Assembly: GCA_025457985.1 (NCBI GenBank)
Contig: JALOTI010000163.1
Location: forward strand, 1-5,467
Direction: 5' to 3'
Length of the DNA stretch: 5,467 bases
Source: Leptospira sp.
Lineage (GTDB): Bacteria; Spirochaetota; Leptospiria; Leptospirales; Leptospiraceae
Both the position numbers and the translations under genes were made by a program. Under the pieces are notes generated by a model. The model did no database searches, had not been told where the DNA came from, and saw nothing but the letters and a program-made list of their open reading frames with translations. How positions within the stretch are numbered: the stretch's first letter is position 1; each line of letters starts with the position of its first letter. This document shows positions 1-4,665 of the stretch, piece by piece.

Positions 1-29
1 AGAAATCAATGAGAAAAACTTGATAGGTT
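1..29. other. Left-edge leader of the MSEP-CTERM gene
   Basis: This short stretch precedes the ATG at 30. It contains stops in two frames (TGA at 10-12 and TGA at 21-23), and either could be the end of an upstream + strand gene entering from the left. TAG at 24-26 is in frame with the gene at 30 and blocks any longer start. The stretch is purine-rich at 11-18, but there is no well-placed Shine-Dalgarno; the only AGG (25-27) is 2 nt from the ATG. Tight linkage to an upstream gene is plausible but cannot be shown here. Confidence 0.4.
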
Positions 30-1835
30 ATGTACTCGCACTCAAAAATATTACCCAATTCCATGATTTGGACGAGGCTAAAACTAACTTTATTGTTTTC
101 AGTAGCTTTTTTAACTATTCCTTCCATCATAACAGTTCAAAATCTATTTCATAGAAATACCTTACACACAGCCCTAGAATACCTAAATCATCCGGACTAT
201 TCAAAAAAATATAATCCCAGTCTATCATCGCTTAAAAATACATTGGATGCAGTTCTTCTTCACCGCAAAGAGTCCAGGAATTCAATCTTTAACGTGCACA
301 CCCCCTTTCTTACGGCTTATTTTCAATGGATTGTATTAGATAACCTAACCCTTTCAAATGAAAACCTCAACTTATTGAGTTCTATTTACTTCAACAAAAG
401 TACAGTCCAAGAGAGACCTAACAGAGATATTTCGAAAGGTGTAAAAATCACCAAATTAGATCAATCAAGCAGTTTTGATAAAAGTAAAGGATTTTGGAAA
501 ACTCAAATAGATCTAGAAATAACAAACCAAACAAATAGTAATCTAGCTGAATTTGTATCAAGTTTTGAGCTGCCAGCGGGAGTTTGGATTAGTGACTACT
601 ATCTATTAGTAAATGGCAAGAAAGAACATGGTATTTTGGCTGAGAAAAAATCAGCCCTCTGGGTATATTCTAATATTCTCAACGAAAATAAGGATCCAGG
701 TATTTTATACTACCTTACTGGGAATAAAATTATTTTCCGAGTGTTTCCTTTTGCAAAAAAAGAAATTAGAAAAACAGGATTCGAATTGATACATAAGGAA
801 AATTTAACCTTCGAATTAGCCGGAAATACTATCCAACTCGGGAAACCAATTCCAAACCAAATCTCGGACATAGAAACAGAGAATTTAATCTATGTATCCA
901 AAGAGACAAAACGAACATTAAACAAGATCTATCGAACACCGAGCTTTCATTTTTTGGTCGATACCTCCGAAGGCAAAATGAAGTTATTAGAAACTTACCG
1001 GACACGAATCAATGTATTGAAAAAGGAATATCCATCTCTATTCGAAAATGCTAAGATTAGTTTTGTAAATAGCCAAATAACAACATATATGTTCTCAAAA
1101 AATTGGGAAAATGAATTTTTATCTGCATCATTTGTAGGTGGATATTTTCTTGAACGAGGAATTCAAACTGCATTATATAATTCGTTTCAAAGTAAAAACT
1201 ATGAAGTGATTGTCGCAGTTACTGAAAATCCAAATCATTCTATTTTTTCAAAAGACCTTGCTGATTTCGAATTTTTGTGTCCTGAAAGTTCTGTTTTCTA
1301 TTATTTAAATATGGATGGCCAACTGATCGCACATTCTTTATCAAAGAATCCAAAAGAACCAATTCTAAATTCTAAAAAACCAATCCTCTCTTTACCAGTA
1401 TTGGAATACCCAATGCCAAATCAAACAAAGGAATATATATCTATTCGTGAAGAGCCAAGTATCATCCTAAAAAAACATGACTTTAGTTTAACAAAAACAA
1501 ACGACATTGATAATCAATGGCTCACAGCAATTAACTTACAGGCAAAATGGAATTCTCTCATTCTACACCCGGAAAATACAAAAAAGAATTGGATACCAAT
1601 GATCCAACAAAGTTTTTCTTCTAAAATCATGATTCCGTATACATCCTATTTGGTGGTAGAAAATGAAGCACAAAAGGCTGCTCTAAAGAAAAAACAAGAA
1701 GAGATTTTAAATAGCAATAAGTCTTTAGATCCCGATAATAACACACAGAGAATGAGCGAACCAAATATAATACTCATTCTGTTATTTTTGGGTCCTTTCC
1801 TTTGGACTCGATTACGGAAGAGAAACTATGATTGA
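30..1835 (+). CDS. MSEP-CTERM sorting-domain protein with VIT-like domain
   Basis: Predicted exported, envelope-anchored protein of 601 residues, likely a substrate of an exosortase (XrtK-type by family knowledge). Seen: Arg16/Lys18, then a hydrophobic segment at about 19-36 (signal or anchor). A VIT-like region follows at about 150-262, with the typical run VWISDYYLLVNGKKEHG, then ekkxAxxVYxxI, DPGIL (222-226), RVFPF (237-241) and IRK. A von Willebrand A-like section at about 305-435 opens with DTSEG at 311-315, where the third MIDAS residue is Gly instead of Ser, so metal binding is doubtful. PYTSYLVVENEAQ (536-548) and a Lys/Glu helix precede MSEP (575-578), a hydrophobic stretch (579-593) and the basic tail RLRKR. 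The start at 30 is the first possible one after the in-frame TAG at 24-26; ATG at 63 is an alternative. The gene is A+T-rich. Relatives I recall are often longer, near 900 residues, so this may be a short form. Its 3' end overlaps the opposing gene by 10 bp. The biological role of the family is unknown. Confidence 0.82.
   Translation: MYSHSKILPNSMIWTRLKLTLLFSVAFLTIPSIITVQNLFHRNTLHTALEYLNHPDYSKKYNPSLSSLKNTLDAVLLHRKESRNSIFNVHTPFLTAYFQWIVLDNLTLSNENLNLLSSIYFNKSTVQERPNRDISKGVKITKLDQSSSFDKSKGFWKTQIDLEITNQTNSNLAEFVSSFELPAGVWISDYYLLVNGKKEHGILAEKKSALWVYSNILNENKDPGILYYLTGNKIIFRVFPFAKKEIRKTGFELIHKENLTFELAGNTIQLGKPIPNQISDIETENLIYVSKETKRTLNKIYRTPSFHFLVDTSEGKMKLLETYRTRINVLKKEYPSLFENAKISFVNSQITTYMFSKNWENEFLSASFVGGYFLERGIQTALYNSFQSKNYEVIVAVTENPNHSIFSKDLADFEFLCPESSVFYYLNMDGQLIAHSLSKNPKEPILNSKKPILSLPVLEYPMPNQTKEYISIREEPSIILKKHDFSLTKTNDIDNQWLTAINLQAKWNSLILHPENTKKNWIPMIQQSFSSKIMIPYTSYLVVENEAQKAALKKKQEEILNSNKSLDPDNNTQRMSEPNIILILLFLGPFLWTRLRKRNYD
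1752..1826 (+). other. MSEP-CTERM C-terminal sorting signal (coding)
   Basis: This segment encodes residues 575-599 of the preceding protein. It has the three-part layout of exosortase signals: a short polar motif (Met-Ser-Glu-Pro), about 15 hydrophobic residues (NIILILLFLGPFLW), and an Arg/Lys cluster (RLRKR) three residues before the end. By analogy with PEP-CTERM/exosortase systems, the MSEP motif would be recognised in the membrane and the tail removed or exchanged. The layout is seen in the sequence; processing is inference from the family. Confidence 0.8.
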
Positions 1836-2230
1836 ATTGAATCGAGGTAAAGTTTAACCTTTTCATCAACCATTGGAATAATACTGGGAGACGGAAAGGG
1901 AATCACGTTTCCCTCGATATCCATCCAGGCAAGTTCACCACTTTCGGTTTTACCTACACTTAAATAAAAAATAGGTGGAGGGAGTTTTTTATTACCAACT
2001 AACGTGACTAGCCTAAGCGTAATGGATCCTAACTCAGAAACGACCCATTCAAAAGGGTGGCCTTGGATTTTTACCTCGAATCGAACAGGAAATGCAACCG
2101 ATCCTAAAACAGATGATTCAATCTCATATTGCGGGGGAAACTGAGATTGTAACCAATCCAGAGCAGGTTTGGATAACTCTTGGACTTTTTGAATTTCATC
2201 TAGAGAGATTTGAGGTTTTTGCGGATTCAT
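1826..2230 (-). CDS. Hypothetical protein, 134 aa, downstream of mazG
   Basis: I do not recognise this family. The protein is acidic and soluble-looking: no signal peptide, no membrane segment, no cysteine. It starts with a charged helix-like stretch (about 8-32, ISLDEIQKVQELSKPALDWL), followed by mostly beta-like segments with alternating hydrophobics (VRFEVKIQGHPFEWVVSEL at about 49-67, then LRLVTLVGNK). A Pro-rich turn (KLPPPIFYLSVGK) precedes a C-terminal helix (VDEKVKLYLDSI). The ATG at 2228-2230 lies 2 nt after the mazG stop, with a GAGGT ribosome-binding site inside the end of mazG, so it is almost certainly co-transcribed with and possibly coupled to mazG. Real-gene support: clean reading frame, tight operon spacing, sensible start. 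It ends in TAG at 1826-1828, overlapping the end of the MSEP-CTERM gene. The + strand ORF opposite it (2092-2298) is a shadow. Confidence 0.8.
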   Translation of the reverse strand: MNPQKPQISLDEIQKVQELSKPALDWLQSQFPPQYEIESSVLGSVAFPVRFEVKIQGHPFEWVVSELGSITLRLVTLVGNKKLPPPIFYLSVGKTESGELAWMDIEGNVIPFPSPSIIPMVDEKVKLYLDSIQS

Positions 2231-2232
2231 AT

Positions 2233-3090
2233 TTAATTGTTTACCTCATTTTTGATTTTCATTTTTGCTTTCTCCCAATATTGATCCAGTTCTTCTAGAC
2301 TTTGGTCAACGATTTGTTTTCCATCTAACTGAACCATTTCTTCTAATGAATGGAAGCGCCTTTCGAACTTTTGATTGGCCTTTCGTAGACAGGTTTCTGG
2401 ATCAATAGATAACTTTTGGGCAAGATTGACTAAAAGAAAAAAAAGATCACCTAACTCATCTTCTGTTTTTTCATCATATTCTGCTTTCTTATTTGAAATA
2501 GCATTCGTTTTGGTCAGTTCAACTTCTAATTCGCGAATTTCTTCTTTAAATTTTTCAAAAACGCCGGCGATCGTTGGCCAGTTGAATCCTTGTTTGGCGA
2601 CCTTTTTCTGAATTTTTTCGGATCTCTGGATTGCAGGTAGAGCCTTGGGAATTCCATCTAACGTATGGGACAGTTGGGTCTTTATTTTATTTCCCGATTT
2701 CATTTCCTTTTCTTTGGCTTTGAGTTCATCCCACTGGTTGAGTACCTCAGTACCAGAATTCAAACTTATCTCACCATAAACATGCGGGTGTCTAAATACA
2801 AGTTTGTCAAAAATGCCTTGGACCACATCTTCCCATCCAAACGCTCCCCGTTCTTTTGCAAGTTGGCAGTGAAATACGACTTGAAATAACAAGTCCCCCA
2901 ATTCTTCCTTTAGGTGCGAATCATCCCCCGCCTCAATCGTATCCACAACTTCATATGCCTCTTCGAGTAGGTGCGGTATTACGGAAGAATGCGTCTGTTC
3001 CTGATCCCAAGGGCAACCCCCTTCTCCCCGCAAATCTGAGGCAAGTTTTAGAAGATTTTGAATGGGAGATGAAAAATTTGGTGGGTTCAC
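2233..3090 (-). CDS. mazG: MazG nucleoside triphosphate pyrophosphohydrolase
   Basis: Cytoplasmic enzyme that hydrolyses (d)NTPs to NMP and pyrophosphate, Mg-dependent; in E. coli it clears aberrant nucleotides and affects ppGpp-linked starvation responses. Seen: two tandem MazG folds in 285 residues. Domain 1 starts LRGEGGCPWDQEQTH (20-34), has the metal-binding EExxE (E43, E44, E47) and ExxD (E63, D66), then FRHPHVYG (99-106). A linker follows with the family signature around NQWDELKAKEK and LDGIPKALPAIQRSEKIQKK. Domain 2 carries EEIRE (E183, E184, E187) and DELGD (E212, D215), so both sets of acidic ligands are intact. E. coli MazG is 263 residues; this one has a slightly longer C-terminal tail. 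The start is GTG at 3090, chosen because it gives a normal family N-terminus about 20 residues before the LR motif. No ATG lies upstream in frame nearby, and no clear SD is seen. It is divergent from the DUF6580 gene and leads a two-gene operon with the 134-aa gene. Confidence 0.97.
   Translation of the reverse strand: MNPPNFSSPIQNLLKLASDLRGEGGCPWDQEQTHSSVIPHLLEEAYEVVDTIEAGDDSHLKEELGDLLFQVVFHCQLAKERGAFGWEDVVQGIFDKLVFRHPHVYGEISLNSGTEVLNQWDELKAKEKEMKSGNKIKTQLSHTLDGIPKALPAIQRSEKIQKKVAKQGFNWPTIAGVFEKFKEEIRELEVELTKTNAISNKKAEYDEKTEDELGDLFFLLVNLAQKLSIDPETCLRKANQKFERRFHSLEEMVQLDGKQIVDQSLEELDQYWEKAKMKIKNEVNN
2243..2247 (-). promoter_or_regulatory. Ribosome-binding site for the 134-aa gene, inside mazG
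   Basis: Read on the minus strand this is GAGGT, 12 nt before the ATG at 2230 and inside the codons for the last residues of mazG (Glu-Val). It is the clearest Shine-Dalgarno-like element in the window, though the spacing is on the long side. It supports the chosen start and suggests that ribosomes finishing mazG help start the next gene. Confidence 0.5.
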
Positions 3091-3173
3091 AATTTGTTTT
3101 TTTCGAGGGGTGCTTGCAAAGCAAACTGAAATTTTCTCTTGCGAACTCCCCCCCCCTTGGCAAGTCTATCCTT
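3091..3173. promoter_or_regulatory. Divergent intergenic region between mazG and the DUF6580 gene
   Basis: These 83 bp must hold the promoters of both divergent genes unless transcription starts inside a gene. It contains a dyad at 3111-3123, TGCTT-GCA-AAGCA, a perfect 5-bp inverted repeat that could be an operator half-site pair or chance. It also has a T-tract at 3097-3103 and a nine-C run. I see no convincing -35/-10 pair on either strand. Partial hexamers exist (TTGCAA at 3114 on the plus strand, TTGCCA just right of the G-run on the minus strand), but neither has a good -10 at normal distance. Confidence 0.45.
3148..3156. repeat. Homopolymer of nine C (nine G on the minus strand)
   Basis: An uninterrupted run of nine C lies 17 nt upstream of the ATG at 3174, and about 58 nt upstream of the mazG start on the other strand. 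G/C homopolymers of this length are unusual in an A+T-rich genome and are prone to slipped-strand length change. It sits outside both chosen coding regions, so length change would alter leader or promoter spacing, not reading frame. Confidence 0.9.
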
Positions 3174-3704
3174 ATGTTCCAATCTCGTGTTTTCCTAGTG
3201 GTTTTAATGGTTCTTATCGCGGCAATGAGCCGGATCCTACCACACCCTCCGAACTTTACTCCTATTTTGGCAGTATCTCTTTTTTCTGGTGCCTTTCTTT
3301 CCGACCGTAGGTTAGCGATATTGGTTCCGCTTCTCGCGATGTTCCTTTCCGATTTAGTTTTAGGGTTCCACAGCCTGATGGGTTTAATCTATCTTCTCAT
3401 GGCAGGATCCGCTTATGTAGGAAGCAAATTGCAAAACTCCAAATCAAGAACTGCCATTGCAACTGTGATCGGATCGTTGGTATTTTTTGTTACGACAAAT
3501 CTAGCGGTCTGGCTCACATCCGGAATGTATAGTCTGGACTGGACAGGACTCACAACCTGTTTCACCTTAGCTATTCCATTCTTCCAAAATTCGATTGCTG
3601 GTGATATCATCTACACTTCTCTCCTTTTTGGAATTATGGCTTTCCTCGATAAAAAATACTTTCTCGCAAACAGAAAACAGGAAACTAAGCTAACCTCTGT
3701 TTAA
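3174..3704 (+). CDS. DUF6580-family putative transport (membrane) protein
   Basis: Small integral membrane protein of 176 residues resembling the substrate-binding (S) subunits of ECF vitamin transporters; the substrate is unknown. Seen: helix 1 (about 6-20) runs into SRILPHPPNFTPILAVSLFSG (19-39), the family hallmark. Further helices follow at about 47-63 (VPLLAMFLSDLVLG), 68-83, 94-113 (with TTNLAVWL) and 127-157. The C-terminal signature NLAVWLTSGMY, then WTGL and IPFFQNSIAGDIIYTSLLFG (134-153), is typical. A basic tail ends the protein. The start at ATG 3174 places the first hydrophobic segment right at the N-terminus. The open frame continues upstream to 2856, but that part is antisense to mazG and has no membrane-protein character. 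ATG at 3207 is a less likely start. No SD is visible. The 3' end overlaps the opposing ligase gene by 20 bp. No ECF energising (A or T) subunit is encoded in the window. Confidence 0.86.
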   Translation: MFQSRVFLVVLMVLIAAMSRILPHPPNFTPILAVSLFSGAFLSDRRLAILVPLLAMFLSDLVLGFHSLMGLIYLLMAGSAYVGSKLQNSKSRTAIATVIGSLVFFVTTNLAVWLTSGMYSLDWTGLTTCFTLAIPFFQNSIAGDIIYTSLLFGIMAFLDKKYFLANRKQETKLTSV

Positions 3705-4650
3705 GCAGATCCAACACGCGCTCAGTCCTATCCTCAGGGCTGAGTTTCCAGTTCTGCATTTGATCCACAAGTTTCAGTCTAGGTAACAAACCCATACGGT
3801 TCGCTATCTGAATTCCAAGCCCGGGTCTAGCATTCATCTCCAGAAGGACGGGTCCCTTTTTCTCATCTAACACAATATCAACGCCTAGATAACCTAGATT
3901 TGATATTTCAAAACACTGAGCTGCCATCACTAGAATCTGTTTCCAAAAAGGTAGAACTAAACCATCAAATTCCACATGGGTGTCTGGATGTTTCCAAATC
4001 CTTTTATCATACTGCACTGCAGAACTGAGAGTCCCAGTTAATAAATCAACACCAACGCCAATAGCTCCCTGATGCAAATTGGCACGACCACCTGAATCCT
4101 TTGTTGGGAGTCGTAACATTGCCATCACTGGGTATCCTAAATATACTATAACGCGGATATCTGGAATTCCTTGGAAACTTATGTTTTGGAAAAAAGGATG
4201 GAGACCTAATTTTTCCTGTAAAATGGCGGTATCGGAGTTTCCATCTAACGAGTACAATCCGGAAAGAATTCCAGAGATATGATGTCTGAGATCTTTTTCC
4301 GAAAGAAATTTTCCGCCGGATTTTTCAAAAGTTCTGATACCTGATGAAGTCTCATAAGTATTTTGTATGACCAAAATACCATTTCCCATTCCGCCATTCG
4401 CCGGTTTTATAACAAAGTTTTTATTTCCATCTAACAAAGAATAAAAATCCTTTACTTCTCCAAAAGCATCAATTTTACCAAAATGTTTTGGCATAGGTAA
4501 TGAATGAAATTTGGCAAGTTCGAAGGTTTTCCATTTGTCATCTACCAATGGGAAATACTTCCTTGGATTTTTGGGAAGAATAAACTCTCCGACTCTCTGA
4601 TTGATCCCGAGAATACCAAACTCTTTATACTTTCGAAACATAGAAATCAT
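3685..4650 (-). CDS. RimK-related ATP-grasp alpha-L-glutamate ligase-like protein
   Basis: ATP-grasp amidoligase of 321 residues, matching the 'alpha-L-glutamate ligase-related' family (TIGR02291 as I recall). Expected chemistry: ATP activates a carboxylate as acyl-phosphate and joins it to an amine; the real substrates are not known. Seen: N-terminal GILGINQRV, then ILPKNPRKYFPLVDDKWKT (24-42) of the family. ATP-binding Lys in VIKP (K82) and the Gly-rich loop NGGMGNG (85-91) follow, then QEK (145-147), DIRV (164-167), the family stretch GGRANLHQGAIGVG (187-200), metal-binding GVDIV (D258) and LEMNARPG (E271, N273). All key residues are present. The gene lies 15 nt after the 7TM gene stop, in the same frame, without an SD, suggesting translational coupling. 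ATG at 4641 (Met4) is an alternative start. Pairing with a 7TM/inactive-transglutaminase protein is conserved in many bacteria and points to a reaction at or for the inner membrane or periplasm. Confidence 0.93.
   Translation of the reverse strand: MISMFRKYKEFGILGINQRVGEFILPKNPRKYFPLVDDKWKTFELAKFHSLPMPKHFGKIDAFGEVKDFYSLLDGNKNFVIKPANGGMGNGILVIQNTYETSSGIRTFEKSGGKFLSEKDLRHHISGILSGLYSLDGNSDTAILQEKLGLHPFFQNISFQGIPDIRVIVYLGYPVMAMLRLPTKDSGGRANLHQGAIGVGVDLLTGTLSSAVQYDKRIWKHPDTHVEFDGLVLPFWKQILVMAAQCFEISNLGYLGVDIVLDEKKGPVLLEMNARPGLGIQIANRMGLLPRLKLVDQMQNWKLSPEDRTERVLDLLKQRLA
3721..3744 (+). terminator. Possible terminator hairpin for the DUF6580 gene
   Basis: CTCAGTCC (3721-3728) pairs with GGGCTGAG (3737-3744) as an 8-bp stem with one G-U pair and an 8-nt loop. 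It begins 17 nt after the DUF6580 stop codon. Only three T follow directly, so intrinsic termination would be weak. The hairpin lies inside the 3' coding part of the opposing ligase gene, where it encodes an ordinary Leu-Ser-Pro-Glu-Asp-Arg-Thr-Glu stretch. It may therefore be coincidence. Confidence 0.35.
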
Positions 4651-4665
4651 TATAGTTTTATTAAT

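Larger units (their letters stand above)
2319..4435 (-). repeat. Four dispersed copies of the 11-mer GTTAGATGGAA
   Basis: Exact copies, all on the minus strand, lie at 2319-2329 and 2652-2662 (in mazG) and at 4239-4249 and 4425-4435 (in the ligase gene). All four are read in the same phase as Leu-Asp-Gly (TTA GAT GGA). No plus-strand copy was seen. The copies fall in turns of two unrelated proteins, so this is either chance plus codon preference or a strand-biased genomic word. The span given covers the outermost copies; nothing else between them belongs to the repeat. Confidence 0.3.

Noticed and set aside
2..154. Open frame of about 50 codons at the left edge, offset from the MSEP-CTERM gene, as the end of an upstream gene
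   Set aside because: It would overlap the hydrophobic N-terminal coding region of a well-supported gene for over 120 bp. It is possible for an upstream gene to end there, but the stops at 10-12 or 21-23 in other frames are more economical.
30..1835. The MSEP-CTERM gene as horizontally acquired DNA because of its higher A+T content
   Set aside because: The 7TM gene at the other end is similarly A+T-rich, and no mobile-element gene, tRNA or direct repeat borders it. Base composition alone is not enough.
1898..1913. Hairpin GGGAA-TTCCC as terminator of the MSEP-CTERM gene
   Set aside because: The stem is only about 5 bp, no T-tract follows, and it lies more than 60 nt past the stop inside the 134-aa coding sequence.
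2856..3173. Upstream extension of the DUF6580 reading frame, adding 106 residues to the membrane protein
   Set aside because: It is antisense to the conserved N-terminal MazG domain, has no hydrophobic or family character, and the family N-terminus fits the ATG at 3174.
2092..3310. Plus-strand open frames at 2092-2298, 2375-2611, 2665-2889 and 3062-3310
   Set aside because: They lie antisense to mazG and the 134-aa gene or out of frame with the DUF6580 gene, show no domain pattern, and are explained as shadows of those genes.
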